From Eutrigla gurnardus (lineage: Eukaryota; Chordata; Actinopteri; Perciformes; Triglidae), in the NCBI GenBank assembly GCA_963514095.1, contig OY741269.1, positions 20,724,559 through 20,788,558 on the forward strand: a stretch of DNA of 64,000 nt. Reading direction: 5' to 3'. A program made the translations under genes and the position numbers. Under the pieces are notes generated by a model. It was given only the letters and a program-made list of their open reading frames with translations. It did no database searches and was not told where the DNA came from. Shown one piece after another: positions 36,421-61,997 of this stretch; position 1 is the first letter of the stretch, and each line of letters starts with the position of its first letter.

Positions 36421-37366
36421 TGACGTAAACAATGCGGCGCTCTCTCTCTCTGCAGCTCGGGCTCGGGGCTTGGAGGCGGGCGCGCTGAGGCGTGACGCGC
36501 TCGTGACGTCGATTCAGTCGGGGATCTTTAATCCTCTGCCGCAGCAGCGCAGCCGGTAACCGGAGGAGGGGGGTAGCACGGTCGGACAGGAATGGACCGC
36601 ACGGGCTCGGCTTGTCTGCACCAAGGCCCACATATGTCTCGGTGATATCAGCGAGTAAGAAACCCCCCTCTAGACCAGGAACCAGGACCAGGACGAGCCG
36701 CGGTGTTTCGCACAGGCCAGAACCCCCTCCTCTCCTCTCTGCCTGAAGCTTTTTTTCACACACAAATACACTAAAACTGAACCCGGTGGTTCTCCAAAAC
36801 GCAGGTCCCGGTCCCCGGACTCGTTGAGAAGCCGGGTCTACACGGATACGCCGCCTCGTCCTGACGGTTTTTCGCCCTTCAGCGACGTCGCCGCGTCGCC
36901 GGCTGTTCCTGTCAGCTGCTGCTGCGCGTCGGCCGGACGTGCACGATGGGCCTGCGGGGCTGACGAGCACGCAAACACCGGGAGGAACCGGAGCCCGGCG
37001 CATCGGTACCACGGATCCGGGAGGAAGAACAAGACCGGGTCCGGCTGTAGCTCCCTCCCCCCCTCGAAACCGCCGGATTACGCGCACCGAGCCCGGCCCG
37101 ACTCCTGCGCAGGCCCCGTGTGACCTTCAGCGGCCCGGCGGACGCATACATCAGCAGTTAAGTCAGCAGCCCGAGTTTAGACCCGCAGAGTCGCACCCCC
37201 CAACCCCCCCACCACCAACCCCGTAGACGCTTGAGTCACCTGCTGCAGAGGCGACCCGGCGCCGCCGCCTCCCCCCTCCCCCCCCGGAGAGGCCGAAGCC
37301 GATGCTGCGTCGCCATCGCACTCTTCTGTAGCCCCCCTTCCCCCCCTCCCCCCCAACGAGATCCAG
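36421..37366 (+). promoter_or_regulatory. cpeb2: cpeb2 promoter region and 5' UTR (CpG island-like)
   Basis: From about 36430 the base composition switches to GC- and CpG-rich up to the cpeb2 ATG at 37367. CRE-like motifs TGACGTAA (36421) and GTGACGTCG (36503) lie at its upstream edge, and there is no clear TATA box. This fits a broad CpG promoter with a 5' UTR of several hundred bases. A small upstream ORF ends 36 bases before the ATG. The transcription start cannot be fixed from sequence. Confidence 0.55.
37302..37331 (+). promoter_or_regulatory. upstream ORF of 9 codons in the cpeb2 leader
   Basis: ATG CTG CGT CGC CAT CGC ACT CTT CTG TAG lies in the 5' leader and terminates 35 bases before the cpeb2 start. 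The ATG context (GCCGATGC) has no purine at -3 other than C/G variants, so it is moderate at best. A role in damping translation is inferred. Confidence 0.4.
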
Positions 37367-52490
<15,124 letters not shown>

Positions 52491-52602
52491 AGATGCTGGC
52501 ATTGCAGCAGCGACGCGGTCGGATGGAAGGGGAAAAGAAACAGCATCGCTCTGCCTCTCCTAAGCTATCAGTATAATCCAGTACGTAACACTATACCGTA
52601 CA

Positions 52603-52637
<35 letters not shown>

Positions 52638-53095
52638 CTTTTGTAGCAGCAAAACCACACCACAAGCCTCAGTTTTTCACCAAAACCCCCCTCGCATCTC
52701 AGGCTCCGACAACTCGACAACTCTTTTGTGGTACTTTCAGAGGAGATTTTTAAAAAAACAACAGAGAGAGAGAGAGATTTTTTTTCAGGTTTTTTTTATT
52801 CTTATTATTTTTGTATGTAAGATCTAAAGTAGATTATACGGGAATGTTCTTTTGCATGGGGGCAAGCCTGTCCCTCTGTTTTTGTCTGCTGCTATAGCCA
52901 ACCCTCCCCCCCTTCCCCCAACAGTGTGTCTGTGTGTAGAGACACACAAAAAACACAAAAAAAACAGACTTGATTCTCTGATGTGGACGCCTGCCCCGGG
53001 TCACTTACCAAAGGTAGTAAAAAAAAAAAAAAAAAAAAGATAGAAGCATCCAACGTCACTATGGGCTCTTTTCTTCTCTTTTGAGAGTTTATCAT

Positions 53096-53101
53096 AATAA
53101 A
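53096..53101 (+). terminator. proximal polyadenylation signal candidate of cpeb2
   Basis: AATAAA about 606 bases after the stop, followed by TTATTTCTGCGC. It could produce a short 3' UTR isoform. Confidence 0.4.
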
Positions 53102-53455
53102 ATAGGGTTATTTCTGCGCTCACACTGACTCATAAGCTGTGTCCCAATTCAGTGGCAACATCCATCCATCAATTTCTCTTTTTATAGATATAAGAGATAA
53201 TCACATTTTCTATGTTAATTAGCTAAGAGTACACAGCTGAACTAATGTAAATTTTAATTAATTTACCTGAAAATAACATGAAATAAAAAAATAATCAAAT
53301 ATGATCTCTGGCTCCATTTTAAACAAATAACTTTAGTTAGATGGCGGCCGCTGAATTTGGGACACAAATAAATCAGTTTTTTTCTGCTAACTGCATTCAA
53401 AATGTATACTCAACAAGCTGTGTACGAAGCTTCGCTGCTATATATACACACGCAC

Positions 53456-53467
53456 ACATATATATAC

Positions 53468-53540
<73 letters not shown>

Positions 53541-53560
53541 TATATATATATTTATATATA
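53456..53560 (+). repeat. compound (CA)n(TA)n microsatellite
   Basis: CA dinucleotides (to about 53500) run into about 60 bp of TA, in the cpeb2 3' UTR. Confidence 0.95.
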
Positions 53561-54875
53561 TATGAGTAGATGCATAGGTGTTATATTTAATGCCGTTTAT
53601 AAACCGGAATCATGTCAAAATGCAGTATACGCGCTCAACCACTATTGGCCCATCGTTGCCATGGAAACTGCATGTTATGAAAAATAGGCTTATAGCTACA
53701 CATATAGCATGAAAACAACGAGAACAAAAAAACAAACCACTGAAATTATAATTAAAGACGAGAAGTAGCATGCATACGGATGCCGAAGTGTGAAAAAAAA
53801 TCGAACAAATAAGTAAAAAAAAAAACATATTTAATCTTGCATGCATTTGGTGTTTCTATGTGGTTCGATCCGTTTTACATACGTAACGATACAAAAAGTG
53901 ATATTGGTTCCGCCGACGTGGACGCCATCTCCTTCTTGTGGCTTGTATGGAAAAACTTTAAAAAAAAAAAAAAAAAAACACATTGAGAAGCAGAGTTCGG
54001 TGGTTTATGTCGTCTCTGTGCTGTCTGACTGTTTTCAGTGTAGCGTTTTAGTAACGAAAGAAACAACAAACATCGGAATGACTCCGCCTCCACCCCCTCT
54101 CCTCCTCCTGCGTGGTTCGCGCCGATTTAAGCGCCATAAGAGCGTATTTTTGTAACGGCTAGCCAGGGCTTCTTGCCTGGCTCGCTTAGTGAAAGATAAA
54201 GTTTCTCTTTACGCCGACGATGACGGACTCTCGGTGACCTAAAAACATGAAACTCTCCTCTCTTTGTTTGTGTTGTTTGTCCGTTTAATTTCCCACCATG
54301 ACCCATGACATACTCTACTATTAAAAGATAAACTATTTAGGGACAATCTTTGTGTGAGGATGGTTCAGCCCAGCCGTCCGTTTGGTACTGTACAAGTGTG
54401 TCGTCGTGGTTTTTGTGATCCACGCCCCCCTCCTCGGTATAGGTGTTCAGGCGTCCAGTGTGTACTGTTACAAAACCGTGATGAGACTTTAACTTAAATT
54501 TATTTTGTTTGTGTCAACTACTTACCCATCACTGGCCCTTCGATGTGTTTCTTTTTTTAAAATAATATATATTATGCACTACTTTTCTATATATCCCCCC
54601 CGCTCTGTTTTTATTTCTTATCCAACCTTTTAAGTGATTTCAGCGCAGATGTGTTTCTCTGAAACCTCCACCTATTTATACTCCTACAGATGATTTATCA
54701 AATTTTTTATTTTTTCATGATTGCTTATTTAAGATGTAGCGTGTGAAGCAGTGGTCTTAAGTTATCGATGTTCTGTATGAGTAGAGCAGGAATCCAATAT
54801 TTTCTAATATATTCTGATGTAGTCTGGATGTCGTGAGGACGGGGGAGTCAGAAAGGCGTTCAAGGTGAAAGTTAA

Positions 54876-55834
54876 AGAGCAACTAAACCCCCAAAACGTT
54901 TTTAAAATTAGCTATAGAGACCAAAACTGTTTTTTGTACCAAAAATTGGGCATTTTATGATGGAGGTCTACGGCTAATCTTTGCAGCCTCATATGGCTGT
55001 TTGAGGAACTGCAGTTTTTTCATTTCTTGGCACCAGGTTCCCACTTGGCTATTCACTAGCATAGTGCTATTTACTAGCATACGCATAGATGGAGCCAATA
55101 GTAATCACTAGCATACAAATAAGTAGCGCCAATGTCAATTGCTAGCATATGCATAGCGAGCGTCAATACTAATCACTAGCATACATACAGATAGCGCCAA
55201 TGCAAATTGCTAGCATATGCATGGCAAGCGCCAATGCTAATCACTAGCATACTCATAGTGAGCACCAATGCTAATCACTAGGATACAAATAACAAGCACC
55301 AATACTAATCACTAGCATACACATAGCCAGCTCCAATGCTAATTACTAGCATATACATAACTAACGTAAATGTCAATTGCTAGCATAGGCATGGCAAGCG
55401 CAATACTAATCACTAGCATACACATAGTTAGCGTCAATGCTTATCGCTAGCATACACACATCCCAAGCTGCCATCGAAACTCAAAATTGCAAATATTATA
55501 CTATATTCTGTCGCCATAATGGACCCTTTGTTACTCTTAGCTAATTATGATAACAGTCAGCATGCTATCAATTAGCACTAGTGATGAGCATAAGCTAATT
55601 GAAAGAAGGAAAGAAGGTCCTTCATGTTAAAGTGATGTAGACTAGTAGTTCATGTGGCATGAAAGCATGGTGGACCTTGGCACGCTAGCTAGCTACGAGC
55701 CGACAGCTAAATGTGTAAAACAATTTGACGCTTCGCGTTGGTGGTTTAAAGTCCACAGAACAGAGATTGTGATGCAATTGTAATGCTACACTGGTAACGT
55801 GAAACTACGCTAGACTCTGGGGTTTAGTTGCTCT
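54876..55834. mobile_element. TTAA-flanked MITE (piggyBac-type) with an internal tandem array, in the cpeb2 3' UTR
   Basis: The 16-bp terminal inverted repeat AGAGCAACTAAACCCC is perfect at both ends and flanked directly by TTAA on each side, the target duplication typical of piggyBac elements. The interior (about 55060-55460) is an array of CTAGCATAYRCATAGC..CCAATGCTAATCA units. No transposase is present. An older relative lies at 50101-50832. Confidence 0.8.
55060..55460 (+). repeat. tandem array inside the MITE
   Basis: About eleven units of 30-40 bp built on AATCACTAGCATACACATAG and CAATTGCTAGCATATGCAT, imperfect. Confidence 0.85.
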
Positions 55835-56533
55835 TTAAGCCCCTCCCCCACGTGGCTTTAGTTCTCATGAACATGTTTGAATATCGTCACCTGTAACACT
55901 TGACTCGTGCTGTTTTTGTGAGATTCTATTTTCTATGTTGAACACTGTTACTTTGTTCTGTATGTGTCTTTTGTTTTTGTAAAAAAAATCATATTTATTT
56001 CACTATTTTTGTAGACAAAAAAAACTATTTGATTTTGATTGTATTTTTCTATTTAAATAGGACGATTATACAAATGATTTCCCCCTTCCCCTCCTCCCCC
56101 CTCCCCTCCCACAGTGCTAATTATATCCAAAAGTTCTGTTCAAAGATAATAAAAAAAAAAATCATTAGTTACACCATCAAAGGTTTTTGATAAACTCTTA
56201 TTTTGATACACATTTTATTTTGAAGGAAAGCAACCTGAAGGTTTTATTACATTCTTGGATGACACTTGAGATTCTCCCCCCCCCCCCTTTTTTGGCATCG
56301 AGGCTCCAGCTGCCGGTCCCCTCGTAGATGCTCTGAAACTTGAATATAACACATTTTGAAAGGCTGACTAACCTCGAATCTGTGTTGTGATGTGCAATAC
56401 TGTTTCTAATGTTTGTATAAAAAAAGAAGAAGTAAGAACTACAGCGTAAAACCTTTTTAATGCAGATTTATTTTTTTCATTGCATATTTTGCAGATTTCT
56501 GATCCACAGTGTCATTTTTTTACTGTCAGAAAA

Positions 56534-56539
56534 AATAAA
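56534..56539 (+). terminator. polyadenylation signal candidate of cpeb2
   Basis: AATAAA, preceded about 80 bases upstream by TTTTAAT, a cytoplasmic polyadenylation element variant. Confidence 0.4.
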
Positions 56540-56790
56540 ACCCCGTTTTTTCATTGCAACTATTTTTAAAATCCAGATATCTTTGTACTGATGTAAATGA
56601 TTGTAGTTATTTTGGATAGTGTTTTTGCTAACAAAAAGGAGAGACTTTTTTCATGCATATTTCTATTTTCATTTCATCTTGTTTTATCCCACCATTTATT
56701 TCGATTTAATAGTAGCAAAGTTCTAGGAATCCTTTTTTTTCATATTTAAATGTCATTGGTATCATTTTGTATTTTATGTGGGAATTCACT

Positions 56791-56955
<165 letters not shown>

Positions 56956-57052
56956 TACAACTTAAGATGCTAATTGCTAAGACATTATTCTGTTTTGATT
57001 CTTTTTAAAGCTAAATATTTGTAATTTTATTGTTAAAGTGACTAATTTCTAA

Positions 57053-57058
57053 AATAAA
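57053..57058 (+). terminator. polyadenylation signal of cpeb2 with adjacent CPE
   Basis: AATAAA followed by AGAGTTTGTGTA. A consensus TTTTAT lies at 57025-57030, 22 bases upstream. Confidence 0.5.
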
Positions 57059-57243
57059 AGAGTTTGTGTATAGATTCACAAAAGTGGTTTATGAGGTGTT
57101 TGGATTGTAATTATTACTGAATGGTTTTTTTGATATGCAAAAATAATGAATATCATGTTTATTTTTATTTTTTGTTTTGTATTTAAATGGGGTGTTGATT
57201 ACAATCTTTTTTTGTTTTGTTTTGTTTTTTCTTTCACTTCCTG

Positions 57244-57249
57244 AATAAA
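57244..57249 (+). terminator. distal polyadenylation signal of cpeb2
   Basis: CTGAATAAAGACC followed by a GT-rich downstream element (GTTTGG, GTGGCTGCTTGTG) is the best-formed signal in the region. TTTTAT lies at 57163-57168. Confidence 0.6.
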
Positions 57250-57779
57250 GACCCATTCTGTTTGGACACAACGTGGCTGCTTGTGCATGCGTTTGATAGA
57301 AAACTTAAATAATCCTTTATCAACACAGAAACAGTATATAGGGCAGAAATAAGTTAATAATTACTATTTCATATTTTTACTTAGGCTTCCCCATTGGTGG
57401 AATGTAACTAAGTAAATTTACTCAAGTATAATTTGTACCTAAAATGTGTATTTCTATTTCCTTCTACAATATTCTCACAGTAAGAAATACACAAAAAGTA
57501 CTTTTTACTGCACAAAATTGGCAGGATGGCTCTATTGTCCCAGTCGGCAAGTCGGCGGATCGAGGGCACTCTGTCAGATTTTGAATGTTTACAACTCTCA
57601 CCCTCCTCCCCCACGACCACCGAGCTCCCTCCCCTCGACTCCGTGCCCTTTGAAATCCCTTAGATCATGCCACCTTTGAAACGCGGGTCCGATGTTGACT
57701 CTGGTTTTATCACGGGCACCGTCACAATCTTTTTTTTTTCCTTATTCTCCACCGGTGTTTCCTTTTCCTTGGTTGTTTT

Positions 57780-58060
57780 GGACATCCTTTCTGTTTTTAA
57801 CACGGAATTGGAAGCGTGTTGCTACTTCCCTCCGCCTCCCCCCTGTGATAGTGGTACGACCTGATGGGGGAGGGGCTCTGTGTGTGTACGAACACAGCCC
57901 TGCGTGCTGATTGGACAGGATGATCCAGGCTCTGTCAATTTTTTGCAAAACAAACAACAGGCTTTACTGCACAGAGGCGCTTCTTTTTCTAAAACCGTAT
58001 GATTTATGTTGATCTATCGAAGCATAGTGTCGGCTTCGGTGAATATGATCAAAAAAATGT
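57780..58060 (+). repeat. dispersed repeat, copy 2 of the element at 45280
   Basis: Starts GGAATTGGAAGCGTGTTGCT and ends GTGAATATGATCAAAAAAAT. Same orientation as the intron 2 copy, with scattered substitutions. Confidence 0.85.
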
Positions 58061-58724
58061 TTGCCTACTGTGACTTAAATTAACAATTACTTTCAGTTAG
58101 TTAAAGTAATTGTTCGGTTTTATTTTAAAACAAGGTAAATAAATTAAAAACACAAAATTATAAAATATGCATAATAAATACACATACACTAAATATAAGT
58201 AACTAACGAGACCACCAGCCTTCAAGGGTCACTGTGAAGGATGTGGACTCAGCTAATACCAGTACTTCATACTTGTACCTCACTATTCCCTCTTTCGCTG
58301 CATTCACGCATTATTTTGCCAACTATTTAAAGTGGTGAAAACGAACAGAAAACTATATATTTCCTCTCTTCGTTCTCCACACAGTGTTAACCTGATCCTT
58401 CTGTATCGATCTTTCTGCCTAATGTACTTTATTCCCTGTCTTGTACATTATAATTGTTCTATCAAATCAAGGGGGAGGAGGAACTGATCAGTTGTGGCGC
58501 CCTCTAGTGGTGGGGCGTCAGAACCGCCAAGGTCACAAGTGACTTCTCCCGTTTGTTTCCCTGAACAGCAGCCTTGCTGTCCAGAGTCCAGTCTGCTGCC
58601 GAGTTCATCCTCATGACATCATGGAGTCGGTTCTGTGTTCACGGGCCGAGATCATCGGGAGGAGAGATGTTTACTTTAGGGGGAGTTAATGAGGCAGAGA
58701 GGAAGGGAGTGGATCAGAGGGGGA

Positions 58725-59140
58725 AGAGGGAGGAGGAGGGAGGGCTGGATGGAGGGAGGGAGGGAGGGAGGAAGAGGAATATCTGGATGGAGGGGAGGGA
58801 GAAGAAGGAGGAGAAGGAGGAGGAGGAGAGAGGAGGGATGGCTGGATGGAGGGAGAAGGAGGGAGGTGGAGGGAGGGCTGGATGGAGGGAGGGAGGGAGG
58901 AGGGAGGGAGGAGGGGGAGGAAGGAAGAGGAATGGGAGAAGAAGAACGAGGGAGGAGGAGGAGGAGGAGGAGAGAGGATGGAGGGCTGGATGGAGGGAGG
59001 GAGGAGGAGGGAGGGCTGGATGGAGGGAGGAGGGGGAGGAAGGAAGAGGAATGGCTGGATGGAGGGGAGGGAGAAGAAGGACAAGGGAGGAGGGAGGGCT
59101 GGATGGAGGGAGGAGGGAGGTGGAGGAGGAGGAGGGAGTG
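58725..59140 (+). repeat. polypurine (GGA/GAGG) tract with GGCTGGATGGAGGGAGG units
   Basis: More than 400 bp that is nearly all A and G on the plus strand, broken only by repeated GCTGGATGG cores. Open frames of up to 234 codons on both strands are products of this composition (poly-Gly/Glu/Arg or poly-Ser/Pro). Confidence 0.93.
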
Positions 59141-59149
59141 CAGACTGTT

Positions 59150-59342
59150 GCTGCTGCAACACAACAGTATCAGCAGCAGAACAGCTGAGTTCTGAACTGA
59201 CGGAGATCTGAGAGGAACTAAACAAAGTAAACATGTTGCCGGAGCGCCGGGCTGATGAGGAGGAGAGGAGTCTGAGCCGATAGGACGAAGGACGGCGAGT
59301 GTTGTTGATGAGCAGTGGAGATGACCAGCTGCCAGCTGTGGG
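59150..59342 (+). other. c1qtnf7: possible non-coding first exon of c1qtnf7
   Basis: Mixed-complexity, moderately GC-rich sequence ends at a donor-like GG|GTAAGA (59343). The c1qtnf7 coding exon has its acceptor only 8 bases before the ATG, so at least one upstream non-coding exon is needed; this is the best-looking donor nearby. The 5' limit is arbitrary. Confidence 0.25.
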
Positions 59343-59403
59343 GTAAGAAACCGCCTCCATGACACAAGGTCCACTGTCATGTTTCAGTCAGGGTGTTGAC
59401 AAG

Positions 59404-59461
<58 letters not shown>

Positions 59462-59819
59462 AGCCACATGTGTGATTAAAATTAAATTAAATGAGGATTT
59501 CTCAAACAGAAGTTTGGTTCTGAGCCGGTTTTGTGAACCACCTGAGGAGTCGTGAACTTAGAACCCCCCACCAGAAACAAGACCAATCAAAAAAAGGCTT
59601 AATTTTTAACTTAACTTTAACTTTGACCTTTCATGGTGTCATATGAATGATCATGAAGTTTCCCCGTTATTTCTTTGTGTTACAATTTTTCTAAAATGTA
59701 CCTTTACTCTCTCTCTCTCTCTCTCTCTCTCCATAAATCAGAAAATAACTGCCAACAGCCATAAAAATATCTATTTTCTCCATGTCTTTGGGAATAAAAT
59801 GTTCCATGAATCATATGAG

Positions 59820-60160
59820 CAAACCTTCAGAATGATGAAAGGAATGAAAGTGTGAAGTTTGATGGATGTGAAAGCAGCTGAAGGGGAGATTTCTGGCTTT
59901 TAAAGAAAAATGGTAAATGGTAAAAAAAAAATAAAAAAAATCAGATTTCAGATATCAACATGAAACTTCCCCAGTTCTTTAATGACATTACCACAATTAT
60001 TTTTTGCATTACAAGTTTTATGAAATGTCATATTTAAATATGCAAATGAGGCGTTATCTGATGCACTTTTTGGGGAATTTAGGAGAAAATCTAGAGACAC
60101 AAACAGACAAAAGTATTAAAAATAAATATTTTTCCTCCCTCCAGTCTGACAGAAGACATG
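59820..60160 (+). repeat. octamer-bearing dispersed repeat
   Basis: GAATGATGAAAGGAATGAAA, GTGTGAAGTTTGATGGATGT, GAAAGCAG, AATATGCAAATGAGGCGTTA TCTGATG and AACAGACAAAAG follow in the same order as at 62060-62390. Confidence 0.8.
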
Positions 60161-61089
60161 TTTCTGCGTGCACACATGTCCGTGTTAGAGCATTCTTCAC
60201 GTGCATTCCTGTCCTCATGCACACGTGCAGGCTGAAGGACGAGCGTTTCTCGTTTTAATAATAGTCGTTTTACTGATGCTGACATCATCGCTGAATGGGC
60301 GGGCGGGGTTCCTCTCCCTCTCTCTCTCTCTCTCTCTCTCCCTCCCTCTCAGGACCTCACACTGGATCCGAGTCCAGGTCATCAGCCTCCCAAACAAGTC
60401 AAAAACAAGCACAGTGGCATGTGTGTGCTCCTCCTTCCTGTTTATCTCCTCATGTTTAGAACGCACATCATTAGTCTGACGGGCGAGGAAGTGAAGACGC
60501 TTCACAGATGGCGTCTTCTAACATCCACGCCAAAGATCAGATCTGCAAGGCCACATTCTCACACCCACGTGGTGGTCAAAGAAACCGTGTGCGTATTAAT
60601 CGAATCCATGAATCCTGCAAACTTCCCGCAGACCTTCTCCCGTAACATCATAAGATTGTGTTATTGCGAAACATATGTTTCCCTGCTCATAACATCGACG
60701 CACAAACGTTTTGAGTTTCTCCACGATCAGGTTTCCCCTGACAGACATTGCCCTGGATGTTGTGTGTCATAGCTGGGGAATGCTTTGGCAACGAAGAGAG
60801 AAAGATTTTTGGAGCTGAAACAAAGTTCTCGTGCAGCTCCGGTGGCGGACCGGAGTCACATCTGGCCTACTGCTGCAGCGGATCACCGATCAGACCCCGA
60901 AGATGATGTGCTCATGTTGCGTCTGTGTCCATGACATTGCTGCTGCGGGTGCTCTACAGCCAGGGGGCGCCGGTAGTGGGGGAGTTGGGTGAGGATGATG
61001 GGATGCAGGATTATCACTCCTTTTTTCCCACAACGTCGTTGGTGTAAAAAGGTCCAGAGACAGTATGGGGGGGATTTGCCCTCTAGAAT

Positions 61090-61440
61090 ATCCGCACAAT
61101 TCCGGCTTTCCTCACGAACGACGCAACGCAACTCCTGGTCAACTCCCGCCTTGACTACTGCAACTAAACCATTGCAGCGTATCCAGAACGCTGCAGCACG
61201 CCTTGTCTTCAATCTACCCAAATTCTCCCATGTGACCCCCCTCCTCCGTGACCTCCACTGGCTCCCTGTTGCAGCACGCATCCAATTCAAGACGATGGTA
61301 CTGGCGTTCTGGGCCATCAATGGAACGGCACCCATCTACCTTCAAACACTGGTCAAACCACACGCCCCGAAGCGAGCACTTCGCTCCTCTACTTCAGCTG
61401 GCCGACTGGTACCACCATCGCTGAAATCAAACAAATGACG
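61090..61440 (+). pseudogene. dead LINE reverse-transcriptase C-terminal fragment
   Basis: Translation gives LLVNSRLDYCN, then after a deletion LQRIQNAAARLVFNLPKFSH, VTPLLRDLHWLPVAARIQFK and APKRALRSSTSAGRLVPPSL. The motifs LDYCN, IQNAAARL and LHWLPV are hallmarks of the C-terminal end of non-LTR retrotransposon ORF2 (L2/Rex/Jockey-type). The usual stretch between LDYCN and LQRIQN is missing, leaving a stop, so the copy is inactive and heavily 5'-truncated. Confidence 0.85.
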
Positions 61441-61765
61441 CTCAGCAAAGCCCAGACTACTTTACTCAGATGAGGACCTAACATTTGTTTCTATTTTTTC
61501 TCTCTTACTTTATCGGCAATGATATGTTGTGGTTTCTTTCTTTGACAAATGTACTTATTGTAAGGCGCTCTCTCTGGTTCCTCAAAGCCGGGATAATGGG
61601 CTCCCATTGCCAGGACCTGTTTAAGAGTCTATTATCTTCTTTTCCCCTTTACTCTCATTAGCTGCACATTTATTTTTGAACAAACAACACGTGTTGAACA
61701 TTATATTGATCTGCATGTGGACGAGTTCCTCTAATTGCTGCTCGTCTGCGTCCACAGATGTGAAG

Positions 61766-61997
61766 ATGTGGGCGTTGATGATGGTGGTCTGTCTCTGCCA
61801 GTGTGTCTTCGGACAGCTGTTTGAGACCAAAGTGAAGGGAGCACCGCCGCGTCTGATCTGCAGCGTCCCCGGGCCGCCTGGGGCGCCCGGCAAACCGGGC
61901 CCCACCGGGCCCTCAGGGGCCGACGGGAACGTGGGCATCCCGGGAAGAGACGGCAGAGACGGCAGGAAGGGTGAAAAGGGAGCAAAGGGAGACACAG
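61766..61997 (+). CDS. c1qtnf7: c1qtnf7 first coding exon
   Basis: Signal peptide plus the first 13 or so collagen triplets. It begins after a TCCACAG acceptor at 61757 (coding from 61766) and ends at ACAG|GTAGCC, phase 1, so the next Gly codon is split G|GG. Confidence 0.92.

Larger units (their letters stand above)
57276..61765. other. region between cpeb2 and the first c1qtnf7 coding exon
   Basis: No protein gene is seen. It contains the second copy of a dispersed repeat (57780), a polypurine tract (58725-59140), a possible non-coding c1qtnf7 exon ending at 59342, a GT tract (59406-59456), an octamer-bearing repeat (59820-60160), a CT tract (60313-60350) and a dead LINE (61090-61440). Confidence 0.55.

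Noticed and set aside
58574..59380. Open frames up to 234 codons on both strands
   Set aside because: Pure consequences of a polypurine/polypyrimidine tract (Gly/Glu/Arg or Ser/Pro runs) with no conserved motif.
61676..61765. Longer N-terminus of c1qtnf7 (Met at 61676)
   Set aside because: A splice acceptor at 61757 separates it from the coding exon, and the Met at 61766 starts a proper signal peptide.
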